Notes: generated from the letters alone by a model not told the origin. A DNA stretch of 64,000 nucleotides from Streptomyces luteogriseus (GCF_014205055.1 NZ_JACHMS010000001.1:6262001-6326000); one strand, 5' to 3'. Counted from the stretch's first letter, positions 47,932 through 57,181 are shown. Made by a program: numbers and translations.

Positions 47932-48834
47932 TCACAGGGCCGCGCGGATCGCCCCCTCGATCTCCGGGAACGCGAAGCGGAAGCCCGACTCCAGCAGGCG
48001 CGCCGGCAGGACCCGGGCGCTGCCGAGGACGTCCCCGGCCATCTCGCCGAGCACGGTCCGCAGGACGCTCGCGGGCACCGGGAACAGGGTCGGCCGGTGC
48101 AGCACGCGGCCCATCGCCGCCGTGATCTCACGGTTCGTCACGGGGTTCGGGGCGGTGATGTTGAACGGCCCGGACAGGCCGTCGGTGTCGATCAGATGCC
48201 GGATCGCGGCGACCTCGTCGTGCAGCGCGACGAACGACCAGTACTGCCGCCCGTCGCCCATCCGCCCGCCGGCCCCCGCCCGGAACAGCGGGAACAGCCG
48301 CCCCCAGGCGCCGCCCTCACGGGAGACGACCAGTCCGGTCCGCGTGAACACCGTGCGGACACCGGCCTCCCGGGCGGGCGCGGCGGCCCCCTCCCACTCC
48401 ACGCACAGCGAGGGCAGGAAGCCCTCTCCCGCGGGCGCGCTCTCGTCGACCGTCCGCTCGCCGGTCTCGCCGTAATAGCCGATGGCGCTGCCGTTGACGA
48501 AGACCCGCGGGCGGTCCTTCGCGTCCAGCGAGGCGACCGCCTCGGCGAGGGCCGTCGTGCCGTTCACGCGGCTGTCGCGGATCCGCCGCTTGTAGGCCTC
48601 CGTCCAGCGCCGGTCGCCGACCCCGGCCCCCGCCACGTTGACCACGGCATGGCACCCCGCGAGCCCGGCCGCGTCCACCTGCCCGCCCTCGGGATCCCAG
48701 CGGATCTCCCCGGCCGCCCCGGGTGTGCCGCGCACCAGGCGGCGCACCTCGTGCCCGTCGGCGGTCAGGGACCGCACCAGGGCAGCGCCGATCAGACCGG
48801 ACGCACCCGCCACCGCGATTCTTGAACGTTCCAT
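47932..48834 (-). CDS. TIGR01777-family (SDR39U1) epimerase-like protein
   Basis: A 300-residue atypical short-chain dehydrogenase. Rossmann motif IAVAGASGLIGAAL, family segments GCHAVVNVAGAGVGDRRWTE, FVNGSAIGYYGETGERTVDE and CVEWEGAA, and a C-terminal DUF1731-like part. Members are widespread with no settled reaction; NADP binding is expected. ATG 48834 is preceded by AGGAT. Divergent from the acetyltransferase gene. Confidence 0.92.
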   Translation of the reverse strand: MERSRIAVAGASGLIGAALVRSLTADGHEVRRLVRGTPGAAGEIRWDPEGGQVDAAGLAGCHAVVNVAGAGVGDRRWTEAYKRRIRDSRVNGTTALAEAVASLDAKDRPRVFVNGSAIGYYGETGERTVDESAPAGEGFLPSLCVEWEGAAAPAREAGVRTVFTRTGLVVSREGGAWGRLFPLFRAGAGGRMGDGRQYWSFVALHDEVAAIRHLIDTDGLSGPFNITAPNPVTNREITAAMGRVLHRPTLFPVPASVLRTVLGEMAGDVLGSARVLPARLLESGFRFAFPEIEGAIRAAL

Positions 48835-48905
48835 GAACCCATCCTGCCGGGTCGCCGCGTAAATCCCTTGCAAGGCCTTGATCCGCTCGCCGTAGGGTGA
48901 CGCCC

Positions 48906-49403
48906 ATGCCCGAGCTCCCCGCACCGCACATCCGTGTCGCCCGGCCCGAGGACGACGGGGAGCTGGCCCTGCTCGACCGGCTGACCTGGTCGCCCCTGCA
49001 CGCGGTGATGCCCGAGCCGCAACCGCCGTACCCTCCGTTCTTCAACGAGCGGCACGCCCCCGAGGACTGTCTGGTCGCCGAACTGGACGGACGCCTCGCG
49101 GGCTATGTCCACCTCGGATTCCCCACTCCGCTCGACTCGAACCGGCACGTGCGCCAGATCCAGGGCCTCGCCGTCGCCGAGGAGGCGCGCGGCCGGGGAG
49201 CCGGGCGGGCGCTGGTCCGGGCCGCCGTCGACGAGGCCCGTCGGCGCGGCGCCCGCCGCATCACCCTGCGGGTCCTCGGGCACAACACCGTGGCCCGGGC
49301 GCTCTACGAGGCCGAAGGGTTCGTGGTCGAGGGGATCCTGCCCGAGGAGTTCCTGCTCGACGGGACCTACGTCGACGACGTGTTCATGGGGCGCTTCCTG
49401 TGA
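48906..49403 (+). CDS. GNAT-family N-acetyltransferase
   Basis: A 165-residue acetyl-CoA-dependent acetyltransferase with the conserved acetyl-CoA loop EEARGRGAGRALVRAAVDEA and the C-terminal HNTVARALYEAEGF motif. ATG 48906 has AGGGTGA upstream; a GTG nine bases earlier is the alternative. Substrate unknown. Its stop is 7 bp from that of the convergent protease gene. Confidence 0.92.
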   Translation: MPELPAPHIRVARPEDDGELALLDRLTWSPLHAVMPEPQPPYPPFFNERHAPEDCLVAELDGRLAGYVHLGFPTPLDSNRHVRQIQGLAVAEEARGRGAGRALVRAAVDEARRRGARRITLRVLGHNTVARALYEAEGFVVEGILPEEFLLDGTYVDDVFMGRFL

Positions 49404-49410
49404 GCCGGAG

Positions 49411-50595
49411 CTACGAGGCGGCCGGCTCGCCGGTGTCCACCGGTGCCGTCGCGCCCGCGGCGCCGCGCGCGTCGGAGGCGACCTCGTCCGCCGTCAGGAC
49501 GTAGCCCGTCTCGGCGTCCGAGGTGGAGCGGGCGAAGACCACGCCGAACACCCGGCCGTCCGTGGTGAGCAGGGGGCCGCCGGAGTTGCCGGGGCGGACC
49601 GTGGAGCGGATCGAGTAGATCTCGCGGGTGGCCGTCCCGTCGTTGTAGATGTTCTGGCCCGTCGCCCGCACCCGGTTCGCGACCGTCGCCGCCTGGAGGT
49701 TCAGGTCGCCGTCCTGCGGATAGCCCGCGACGACCGCCGAGTCGCCGCGCTCGGCGTCGTCGTCGAAGCGCAGCACCGGGGCCTTCAGACCGGGCACGTA
49801 CAGCACGGCCACGTCCTTCTGCGGGTCGAAGAGCACCACGCGCGCCTCGTACGTCCGCCCGACCCCGCCGATCTGCACGGTCGGCTCGTCGATGCCGGCC
49901 ACCACATGGGCGTTGGTCATCACGTGCTCGCGCGCGTACACGAACCCGCTGCCCTCGCGGCCCTGGGTGCCCGCCACGCCCTCGACCTTCACCGTGCTCC
50001 GCTTGGCGGCTTCGGTCGCGGCGGCCGTGACACTGTCGCCGGTGGGCTTGGCGACCTCGGCCGTCGACTCGTTCTCGAAGGGGTTGAAGACCTGCGGGAA
50101 GCCCGCCTGCGTCAGCGCGGACGTGGCCCCCGAGAACCAGGCCGGCGTCGTGTCCGGCATCGTCCGCTGCACCGCGCCGAGCAGCCGTGAGTCCCGGATC
50201 GCCGAGGTGACCAGCGGCGACGAGGAGGCGCCCAGGACGCTCGCCGCCACCCACGCCACGATCAGCACGGCCACCGCGTTGGCCACCGCTCCGCCCACGC
50301 CGTCCGCCACCCGCAGCGGCCCCCGGTCCAGCTCCCGCCGCAGCCGCAGCGCGAGGCGCCCCGCCAGCTCGTGCCCCACCACCGCCGGGAGCAGCACCGT
50401 GAACACCGCCGTCAGCGTCGCCCGTGTCGTCCCCGGCTCCACCAGGTCCATGACCCACGGCAGTGCCCACACGCCGACGACCGCACCGCCCACGAAGCCC
50501 GCCAGCGACACACAGCCGGCCACCAGCCCGCGCCGGTACCCGGACGCCGCGTAGGCCAGGACGACCAGCAACAGCAGGATGTCGAGCAGGTCCAC
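49411..50595 (-). CDS. MarP-type membrane serine protease
   Basis: A 394-residue protease: four N-terminal membrane helices of the CvpA type (residues ~1-125), then an extracytoplasmic chymotrypsin-fold domain with triad His230 (TNAHVV), Asp261 (DPQKDVAVL) and Ser338 (RPGNSGGPL). The layout matches Mycobacterium tuberculosis MarP, which protects against acid and oxidative stress by processing a cell-wall hydrolase. GTG 50595. The divergent neighbour encodes a cell-wall amidase, which is a plausible substrate or partner. Confidence 0.93.
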   Translation of the reverse strand: MDLLDILLLLVVLAYAASGYRRGLVAGCVSLAGFVGGAVVGVWALPWVMDLVEPGTTRATLTAVFTVLLPAVVGHELAGRLALRLRRELDRGPLRVADGVGGAVANAVAVLIVAWVAASVLGASSSPLVTSAIRDSRLLGAVQRTMPDTTPAWFSGATSALTQAGFPQVFNPFENESTAEVAKPTGDSVTAAATEAAKRSTVKVEGVAGTQGREGSGFVYAREHVMTNAHVVAGIDEPTVQIGGVGRTYEARVVLFDPQKDVAVLYVPGLKAPVLRFDDDAERGDSAVVAGYPQDGDLNLQAATVANRVRATGQNIYNDGTATREIYSIRSTVRPGNSGGPLLTTDGRVFGVVFARSTSDAETGYVLTADEVASDARGAAGATAPVDTGEPAAS

Positions 50596-50786
50596 GCACG
50601 CCGCCTTTCTCTCGGAACCCCTTAATACGCGGGGGGAGGGCCCGGTGATCAGTCACACGCGCACACGTTGATCGGAATCGGCCACGCGGACGTGCACAGG
50701 GAAAAACGTCGCGGACCGTGACGATGGTTCCACCGGGTGGCACATCACACATCGCGGACGGACCGGATCAGGCCGACAGTGGGACC

Positions 50787-51647
50787 ATGCGTGTCTTCCG
50801 AAGACGGCGGGGCGCACGCAGTCACTCCGCCGACGGGACACCCGGCATAGCCGGCCTGCCGCGCGCGGCCCGGGCGGTGCTCGGCTGTCTGCCGGGCGTC
50901 GCCGCCGTCGTGGCGCTGTTCCTGTGCGCCCACGGCGTGGAGAACGCCGCCGACACCGGCTCCCGCGCCGCCCCGCCCCGTTCCCCGGCCTCCTACACCG
51001 CCCCGCGCCCGCCCATCGTGCCGCGAGGGCACTGGCTGGGCGACGCCGCCCGCGCCCAGCCGCGCCCGCGCTACGACGACCGCGTCGCCGCCGTCTTCGT
51101 CCACCACACCGACTCGCCCAACGGCTACGACTGCGCCGACGCGCCCCGCATCATCCGGGACCTCTACACCGGCCAGACCGGCACCCGCGACTGGGACGAC
51201 ATCGGCTACAACTTCGTCGTCGACCGCTGCGGCACGGTCTACGAGGGCCGCGCCGGGGGCGTGGAGCGTGCCGTCACCGGCGCCCACACCCAGGGCTTCA
51301 ACCACCGCACCGCGGGCATCGCCGCCCTCGGCACCTTCACCGAGGGCATGCCGGTCCCGCAGCCGATGATCCGCGCGATCGCCGCGCTGTCCGCCTGGAA
51401 GCTGGGCCTGACCGGCACCGACCCGCGCTCGGACGTCCGCCTGGTCTCCAGCAACGGCCTGAGCCGGTACGCGGCGGGCTCCACCGCCCGGCTGCCCGCC
51501 CTGGCGGGCCACAACGACGGCTACATGACCAGCTGCCCGGGCGCCGCCCTGCACGCCCGCCTGCCCGAGATCCGACAGCTCGCGGCCAGGCTCCAGGGCC
51601 GGCCGGACGGCTCACAGCAAGGCCACAGCGAACGCGCAGCGTCCTGA
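50787..51647 (+). CDS. PGRP-type N-acetylmuramoyl-L-alanine amidase
   Basis: A 286-residue exported cell-wall hydrolase: a membrane anchor/signal at ~25-48 (VLGCLPGVAAVVALFLCAHG), then a PGRP/amidase_2 domain with AAVFVHHTDSPNG (zinc His), GYNFVVDRCGTVYEGRAGG, and HNDGYMTSCPGAAL (second His and Cys zinc ligands). ATG 50787 was chosen over an upstream start because it begins the basic N-terminus of the signal. It cleaves between muramic acid and the peptide stem. Confidence 0.93.
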   Translation: MRVFRRRRGARSHSADGTPGIAGLPRAARAVLGCLPGVAAVVALFLCAHGVENAADTGSRAAPPRSPASYTAPRPPIVPRGHWLGDAARAQPRPRYDDRVAAVFVHHTDSPNGYDCADAPRIIRDLYTGQTGTRDWDDIGYNFVVDRCGTVYEGRAGGVERAVTGAHTQGFNHRTAGIAALGTFTEGMPVPQPMIRAIAALSAWKLGLTGTDPRSDVRLVSSNGLSRYAAGSTARLPALAGHNDGYMTSCPGAALHARLPEIRQLAARLQGRPDGSQQGHSERAAS

Positions 51648-51700
51648 GATGCCGGTCTCCTACGGTCGTCCCCACAGGCAGCCGACCGGAGGTGGGGACC

Positions 51701-51979
51701 ATGCGCAACGGCCGTACGAAGACCCCGAGGCACCCGGGGAACGCGGGGGAGCCGGGTACGCGGACGAGGGCGTCAAGCGGCCCGTGGGCGGTGCTGTGCG
51801 CGGTCGTGACCGTCGTCCTGGGCCCGGCCGCTGTCACCGCGTCCACACTCGACCAGGCCAACGCGGCCCCGATGCACCACGCGGTGCGGGCCGATAGGAC
51901 GCATGCGTACATCCCGTCCGACGCGAGCGCCGCCGGGCCGCCTGATCAGCCCCTGAAGCGCTCCCACAGCCGGGGGTAG
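51701..51979 (+). CDS. Small exported or membrane protein
   Basis: A 92-residue protein with a basic N-terminus and one hydrophobic segment (~29-48, WAVLCAVVTVVLGPAAVTAS), ending near ANAAPMHH, probably a signal peptide. GGAGG lies eight bases before the ATG, 50 bp after the amidase gene. Its 3' end overlaps the convergent DUF4240 gene by 34 bp. No domain recognised; moderate confidence that it is expressed. Confidence 0.55.
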   Translation: MRNGRTKTPRHPGNAGEPGTRTRASSGPWAVLCAVVTVVLGPAAVTASTLDQANAAPMHHAVRADRTHAYIPSDASAAGPPDQPLKRSHSRG

Positions 51980-52464
51980 CGCTCCGCGAGCAGCCCCTCG
52001 TTCTCGAAGTCGAGCGGCGTGCCCTCCGGTTCCGGGGGCGCCGGCGCGAGCTCCAGGTCGGGTGCGACCACGCCGGTGAGCTGCTCGTAGGCCTCGTCCG
52101 CCGCGTAGCCGAGCTCCTCGCCGTCGCCGTCGATCTCCTCGTCGAAGTCGTCCAGCAGATCGGCGAGCGCGTCCGGGTCGTGCACGGCGCCCTCGAACAC
52201 CTCGCGGCCCTGGCCGATCAGCCAGCACCGGAAGAAGTCGAAGGCGTCGTCGCTCGCCCCGTCGAGCAGCACCCACGCGGCGCCCCACAGGTCCCAGCGG
52301 TAGGCGCGGTTGTAGCGGGACTCGAAGTGACGGGCGAAGTCCAGTACCGAGTCCGGATCCAGCTGGGCGAGCCGGTCCACGAGCAGGTCGGCCTGCTCTT
52401 CGGGGTCGCCCTCGGAAGCCTCCCGGGCGTCGTCCACCAGCTCCCAGAACTCCGTCTCGTCCAT
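51946..52464 (-). CDS. DUF4240 protein
   Basis: A 172-residue very acidic cytoplasmic protein opening MDETEFWELVDDAREASEGD and continuing YRWDLWGAAWVLLDGASDDA and FRCWLIGQGREVFE, all typical of DUF4240. The family is common in actinobacteria and has no known function. An in-frame GTG immediately upstream is the alternative start. Confidence 0.9.
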   Translation of the reverse strand: MDETEFWELVDDAREASEGDPEEQADLLVDRLAQLDPDSVLDFARHFESRYNRAYRWDLWGAAWVLLDGASDDAFDFFRCWLIGQGREVFEGAVHDPDALADLLDDFDEEIDGDGEELGYAADEAYEQLTGVVAPDLELAPAPPEPEGTPLDFENEGLLAERYPRLWERFRG

Positions 52465-52520
52465 CACGGGTCAAGCATCGGCCCTGGGGCACAGGGGCGC
52501 ACCCGGAGTGCGCGGGATCG

Positions 52521-53507
52521 TTATGTGCCGTCGTCGCGCCGGTACAGCCGGGCCAGCCGCTCCGCGTCCGCGGCGAACCGATCGCGCAGGCTCTGGGGCG
52601 CCAGCACCTCCACCTCCGGGCCCAGCGCCGCCAGCTGCGTGCGGGCGACCTCCTCGGACTCCACCGGCAGGGCCACCGTCACCCAGCCGCCCTCGTCCGG
52701 GGCGTCCGCGTCCGCCAGGGCCTCCCGGGCGACCGGCGAGCCGAGGGCGTACGGCAGCGCGCGTACGCCCTCGGGGGACAGCCGCACCACGACCCGCGCC
52801 CGCAGGATGGACCGCGCGAACTGCTCGGCCCGCTCCTCCCAGAACGCGGGCAGGTCGAAACCGGGCTCCCGCTCGAAGCGCTCGCCGTCCGCGTCCACCG
52901 CCGTGAAACGGTCGATCCGGTACACCCGGAAGGACGCCGACCCGGCCACCCGGGCGCACAGGTACCAGACGCCCGCCTTCAGCACGAGCCCGTACGGTTC
53001 CAGCTCCCGGACGACCTCGTCCTCACCGCGCCGGTAGCGGGCGCCGATCCGCCGGTCGTCCCACACCGCGTCGGCGACCGCCGGCAGCAGCGCGGGCGTC
53101 TCCGGCTCCTTGAACCAGTTCGGCGCGTCCAGATGGAACCGCTGGGACGCCGTCCTGGAGGCGTCCCGCAGGGACGGCAGCAGCGCCGCCGACACCTTCA
53201 GCCGGGCCGCCGAGGCGGCGTCCTCCAGGCCCATCTCGCGCAGCGCCCCCGGCACCCCGGACAGGAACAGCGCCTCGGCCTCGCCGCGGTGCAGCCCGGT
53301 CAGCCGCGTCCGGTACCCGCCGACCAGCCGGTAGCCACCGGCCCGGCCCCGGTCCGCGTACACCGGCACGCCCGCCTCCGACAGCGCCTGCGCGTCCCGG
53401 GTGACCGTCCGCTCCGACACCTCCAGCTCACGGGCGAGCTCGGCGGCCGTCATGGAGGGCCGGGACTGGAGCAGCAGCACCATCTTGATCAGCCGGGCAG
53501 CACGCAT
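52521..53507 (-). CDS. YafY/DeoR-like WYL-domain transcriptional regulator
   Basis: A 328-residue regulator: N-terminal helix-turn-helix (MTAAELARELEVSERTVTRD), the RGRAGGYRLVGGY wing, then a WYL domain (LEPYGLVLKAGVWYLCARV, FRVYRIDRF) and a C-terminal extension. WYL proteins often respond to nucleic acid or small-molecule ligands. It is adjacent to, and in the same direction as, aceE but separated by the aceE terminator, so it is probably independent. Confidence 0.92.
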   Translation of the reverse strand: MRAARLIKMVLLLQSRPSMTAAELARELEVSERTVTRDAQALSEAGVPVYADRGRAGGYRLVGGYRTRLTGLHRGEAEALFLSGVPGALREMGLEDAASAARLKVSAALLPSLRDASRTASQRFHLDAPNWFKEPETPALLPAVADAVWDDRRIGARYRRGEDEVVRELEPYGLVLKAGVWYLCARVAGSASFRVYRIDRFTAVDADGERFEREPGFDLPAFWEERAEQFARSILRARVVVRLSPEGVRALPYALGSPVAREALADADAPDEGGWVTVALPVESEEVARTQLAALGPEVEVLAPQSLRDRFAADAERLARLYRRDDGT

Positions 53508-53521
53508 GGCCACATCATGCA

Positions 53522-53549
53522 GCAGGCCCCCGCCGTGGCGGGGGCCTGC
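53522..53549 (-). terminator. aceE terminator
   Basis: GCAGGCCCCCGCC (53522-53534) and GGCGGGGGCCTGC (53537-53549) form a perfect 13-bp inverted repeat with a very tight loop, about 40 bp past the aceE stop. Confidence 0.75.
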
Positions 53550-53552
53550 CGG

Positions 53553-53601
53553 TCACCGGTCCTCAGGACCGTACTGATCACCGGTCCTCACAGACCGTAC
53601 T
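53553..53601. repeat. Duplicated 3' end of aceE
   Basis: TCACCGGTCCTCA at 53553-53565 recurs at 53578-53590, each followed by GACCGTACT (53567-53575 and 53593-53601). The second copy contains the real stop and last codons of aceE; the first is a shifted duplicate just downstream of it. Confidence 0.8.
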
Positions 53602-56290
53602 TCTCGCGCGCTTCCTTCACGGCCGCCGCCTTGACCTCGCCGCGCTTGGCGAGCTGGGCCAGGGCCGCGACGACGATCGACTCGGCGTCGACACCGAAGT
53701 GGCGGCGGGCCGCCTCACGGGTGTCCGAGAGGCCGAAGCCGTCGGCGCCCAGCGAGGACCAGTCCTGCTCGACCCACTGCGCGATCTGGTCCGGGACCTG
53801 TCGCATGTAGTCGGAGACCGCCAGCACCGGGCCGTCGGCACCCTGGAGCGCCTGCCGCACGAACGGCACCCGCTCCTCGCCGCGCAGCAGCGCCTCGTCC
53901 GCCTCCAGGGCGTCCCGGCGCAGCTCACTCCAGGACGTCGCCGACCACACGTCGGCCGCAACGCCCCACTCCTCGGCGAGCAACCGCTGCGCCTTGAGCG
54001 CCCAGTGGATCGCCGTACCGGAGCCGAGCAGCTGGATCCGCGGGGCGTTCGCCGGGGGTGTGATGCCCGCCGACTCCGCCGTGTTGAAGCGGTACAGGCC
54101 CTTGACGATGCCTTCGTCGACACCCTGGACGGACGGCTTCGCCGGCTGCGGCATCGGCTCGTTGTAGACCGTCAGGTAGTAGAAGACGTTCTGGTCCTCA
54201 CCCGGGGCCGCCTCGCCGTACATCCGGCGCAGACCGTCCTTGACGATCGTCGCGACCTCGTAGGCGAAAGCCGGGTCGTACGACAGCGCCGCCGGGTTGG
54301 TCGCCGCGATCACGGGGGAGTGGCCGTCGGCGTGCTGCAGGCCCTCGCCCGTCAGCGTCGTACGGCCGGCCGTGGCGCCGACGAGGAAGCCGCGGCCGAG
54401 CTGGTCGCCGAGCTGCCACATCTGGTCGGCCGTACGCTGCCAGCCGAACATCGAGTAGAAGATGTAGAACGGGATCATCGCCTCGCCGTGCGTCGCGTAC
54501 GACGTCGAAGCGGCGATGAAGTCGGCCATCGAACCGGCCTCGGTGATCCCCTCGTTGAGGATCTGGCCGTTCTTGGCCTCCTTGTAGTACATCAGCTGGT
54601 CGCGGTCGACCGGCTCGTACGTCTGGCCCTTGGGAGAGTAGATGCCGAGCGAGGGGAACAGCGACTCCATGCCGAAGGTGCGCGCCTCGTCGGGGACGAT
54701 CGGCACCCAGCGCTTGCCCGTCTCCTTGTCGCGGACCAGGTCCTTGACGAGACGGACGAACGCCATGGTGGTGGCCACGTTCTGCGAGCCGGAGCCCTTG
54801 TCGAACGACGCGAACGCCTTCTCCGCCGGGGCGGGCAGCGGGGCGACCGGGTGGACCCGACGGGCCGGGGCCGGACCACCGAGGGCGGCACGCCGCTCCT
54901 GGAGGTAGCGGACCTCGGGGGAGTCGGCGCCCGGGTGGCCGTAGGGCACCACGCCGTCGACGAAGTCGCTGTCCTTGATCGGCAGTTCGAGCAGGTCGCG
55001 CATGTTCTTGAACTCGTCCACCGAGAGCTTCTTCATCTGGTGGTTGGCGTTCTTCGACGCGAAGCCCTCGCCGAGGGTGTGGCCCTTGACCGTCTGGGCC
55101 AGGATCACGGTCGGCGCGCCCTTGTGCTCGACGGCGGCCTTGTACGCGGCGAACACCTTGCGGGCCTCGTGACCACCGCGCGAGAGGTGGAAGCACTCGA
55201 GGATCTTGTCGTCGCTCAGCAGCTTCGCCATCTCCACGAGCGCCGGGTCGCCGCCGAAGAAGTCCTGGCGGATGTAGGCCGCGTCGCGGGTCTGGTACGT
55301 CTGGATCTGCGCGTCCGGGACCTGGCGCAGGCGGCGTACGAGCGCGCCCGTGGTGTCCAGCTGGAACAGCTCGTCCCAGGCCGTGCCCCAGAGCGTCTTG
55401 ACGACGTTCCAGCCGGCACCGCGGAACTGGGCCTCCAGCTCCTGCACGATCTTGAAGTTGGCGCGGACCGGGCCGTCGAGGCGCTGCAGGTTGCAGTTGA
55501 TGACGAACGTGAGGTTGTCCAGCTCCTCACGGGCCGCCAGCGCGAGGGCCGCCGTCGACTCGGGCTCGTCCATCTCGCCGTCGCCGAGGAACGCCCACAC
55601 GTGCGAACCGGCGGTGTCCTTGATGCCGCGGTTGGCCAGGTAGCGGTTGAAGCGCGCCTGGTAGATCGCCGACAGCGGGCCGAGGCCCATGGAGACGGTC
55701 GGGAACTCCCACAGCCAGGGCAGGCGGCGCGGGTGCGGGTAGGAGGGCAGGCCGTTGCCGCCCGCCTCCCGGCGGAAGTTGTCGAGCTGCTCCTCGTTCA
55801 GACGGCCGTCGAGGAACGCGCGGGCGTAGATGCCGGGGGAGGCGTGGCCCTGGATGTAGAGCTGGTCGCCGGAGCCGTCGGCCTCCTTGCCCTTGAAGAA
55901 GTGGTTGAAGCCGGTCTCGTACAGCCAGGCGGCGGAGGCGAAGGTGGCGATGTGGCCGCCGACGCCGTATTTGCTGCCCCGGGTCACCATCGCGGCCGCG
56001 TTCCAGCGGTTCCACGCGGTGATCCGCTGCTCCAGCGCCTCGGCACCGGGCACGGCCGGCTCGGCGGAGGTGGGGATGGAGTTGACGTAGTCGGTCTCGA
56101 GGAGCTTCGGCAGCGCGATGCCGGCGCCCTCGGCGCGCTCCAGCGTGCGGCGCATCAGGTATGCGGCACGGTGCGGCCCGGCAGCCTTGGTGACCGCGTC
56201 CAGGGAGGCCTGCCATTCGGCGGTCTCCTCCGGGTCCCGGTCGGGGAGCTGGTCGAGCTCGCTCGGCTGGATGGCGTTGGGGTCGGTCAT
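53588..56290 (-). CDS. aceE: Pyruvate dehydrogenase E1, homodimeric type
   Basis: Thiamine-diphosphate-dependent decarboxylase that feeds acetyl groups to lipoyl E2 in the pyruvate dehydrogenase complex; 900 aa. The ThDP motif GDG (236-238) to NCN (265-267) is clear (FLGDGEMDEPEST, FVINCNLQR), as are SKYGVGGHIATFASAAW and the C-terminal DTREAARRHFGVD. ATG 56290 follows GGAAGG. No dedicated PDH E2 gene lies beside it; sucB and lpd 1-4 kb upstream encode E2 and E3. A perfect 17-bp palindrome upstream may be its operator. Confidence 0.97.
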   Translation of the reverse strand: MTDPNAIQPSELDQLPDRDPEETAEWQASLDAVTKAAGPHRAAYLMRRTLERAEGAGIALPKLLETDYVNSIPTSAEPAVPGAEALEQRITAWNRWNAAAMVTRGSKYGVGGHIATFASAAWLYETGFNHFFKGKEADGSGDQLYIQGHASPGIYARAFLDGRLNEEQLDNFRREAGGNGLPSYPHPRRLPWLWEFPTVSMGLGPLSAIYQARFNRYLANRGIKDTAGSHVWAFLGDGEMDEPESTAALALAAREELDNLTFVINCNLQRLDGPVRANFKIVQELEAQFRGAGWNVVKTLWGTAWDELFQLDTTGALVRRLRQVPDAQIQTYQTRDAAYIRQDFFGGDPALVEMAKLLSDDKILECFHLSRGGHEARKVFAAYKAAVEHKGAPTVILAQTVKGHTLGEGFASKNANHQMKKLSVDEFKNMRDLLELPIKDSDFVDGVVPYGHPGADSPEVRYLQERRAALGGPAPARRVHPVAPLPAPAEKAFASFDKGSGSQNVATTMAFVRLVKDLVRDKETGKRWVPIVPDEARTFGMESLFPSLGIYSPKGQTYEPVDRDQLMYYKEAKNGQILNEGITEAGSMADFIAASTSYATHGEAMIPFYIFYSMFGWQRTADQMWQLGDQLGRGFLVGATAGRTTLTGEGLQHADGHSPVIAATNPAALSYDPAFAYEVATIVKDGLRRMYGEAAPGEDQNVFYYLTVYNEPMPQPAKPSVQGVDEGIVKGLYRFNTAESAGITPPANAPRIQLLGSGTAIHWALKAQRLLAEEWGVAADVWSATSWSELRRDALEADEALLRGEERVPFVRQALQGADGPVLAVSDYMRQVPDQIAQWVEQDWSSLGADGFGLSDTREAARRHFGVDAESIVVAALAQLAKRGEVKAAAVKEAREKYGL

Positions 56291-56409
56291 GTCGCCGCCT
56301 TCCTCAGTCGAAGGGGGTTCCCTCACATAAGGGGATCGGGGGTGCCCTTTGTCTTTGGCAGGACAGGGCTGGGGCTTGGGTGGCAAGCCCGTCGGCGACT
56401 GTAACCCGC

Positions 56410-56426
56410 TGATCGATGATCGATCA
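56410..56426. promoter_or_regulatory. Perfect palindrome upstream of aceE
   Basis: TGATCGAT-G-ATCGATCA (8-bp arms), 120-136 bp before the aceE start in the spacer shared with the GntR gene. Downstream of it are two 11-bp copies of GGCACGCGGTG at 56466-56476 and 56488-56498, 22 bp apart. It is a candidate binding site for the adjacent regulator or another PDH regulator. Confidence 0.55.
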
Positions 56427-56557
56427 AAGGGTTGAGGGGCAAAACCTCTTGATCACGAGAAAATAGGCACGCGGTGCCTTCGGCAGTGGCACGCGGTGAC
56501 GGGTTTTCGAATGGTTTTCGCAGGTCGGAGGCGTTTGAGCGAGAGGGCGCTCGGGTG

Positions 56558-57181
56558 TCACGCCCGGGGCGCGCAGCCCAGGACGTGGGCCTTCACGAGT
56601 TCGGCGATCCGCGGGTCACGGCGCTTGAACGCGGCGACGAGCTCCTCGTGCTCCTCGGCGTACGACTGCTGCCTGGTGCCCAGCCAGCGGATCGACAGGG
56701 CCGTGAACACCTCGATGCCGAGGCCTTCCCAGGTGTGCAGCAGCACGGAGTTGCCCGCGGCGCGGACCAGTTCGCGGTGGAAGGCGACGGTGTGGCGGAC
56801 CTGCCCCGTGCCGTCGGAGCTGCGGTCGGCCTCGTACAGGGCGCTGACGTGCGGCTCCAGGGCCGAGCAGTCCTCCGCGAGGCCCTGGGCGGCCAGCTCC
56901 GCGGCGATGGCCTCCAAGCCGGCCCGCACCGGGTAGCTCTCCTCCAGGTCGGCGGCCGTGAGGTTGCGGACGCGCACGCCCTTGTTCGGAGCCGACTCGA
57001 TCAGGCGCAGGGACTCCAGCTCGCGCAGGGCCTCGCGGACCGGGGTCTGGCTGACCTCCAGCTCGGTGGCGATCCGGCGCTCGACGATCCGCTCGCCCGG
57101 CTGCCAGCGTCCGCTGATGATCCCCTCGAGGATGTGCTCGCGGATCTGCTCGCGGAGCGAGTGGATGACGGGCGCGGTCAT
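56558..57181 (-). CDS. GntR-family (FadR/FCD) transcriptional regulator
   Basis: A 207-residue regulator: N-terminal winged helix (ILEGIISGRWQPGERIVERR, VSQTPVREALRELES) and a C-terminal FCD domain (VAFHRELVRAAGN), where metal-binding histidines coordinate an organic-acid ligand. AAGGAG precedes the ATG by five bases. Encoded between sucB/lpd and aceE on the same strand, so central carbon metabolism (a PdhR-like role) is an attractive but unproven function. An inverted repeat 19-35 bp upstream suggests autoregulation. Confidence 0.93.
   Translation of the reverse strand: MTAPVIHSLREQIREHILEGIISGRWQPGERIVERRIATELEVSQTPVREALRELESLRLIESAPNKGVRVRNLTAADLEESYPVRAGLEAIAAELAAQGLAEDCSALEPHVSALYEADRSSDGTGQVRHTVAFHRELVRAAGNSVLLHTWEGLGIEVFTALSIRWLGTRQQSYAEEHEELVAAFKRRDPRIAELVKAHVLGCAPRA

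Noticed and set aside
47693..47935. 80-codon minus-strand frame in the FAD oxidoreductase upstream spacer
   Set aside because: Low GC3 bias, Pro/Arg/Ser-rich, no recognisable feature; likely chance.
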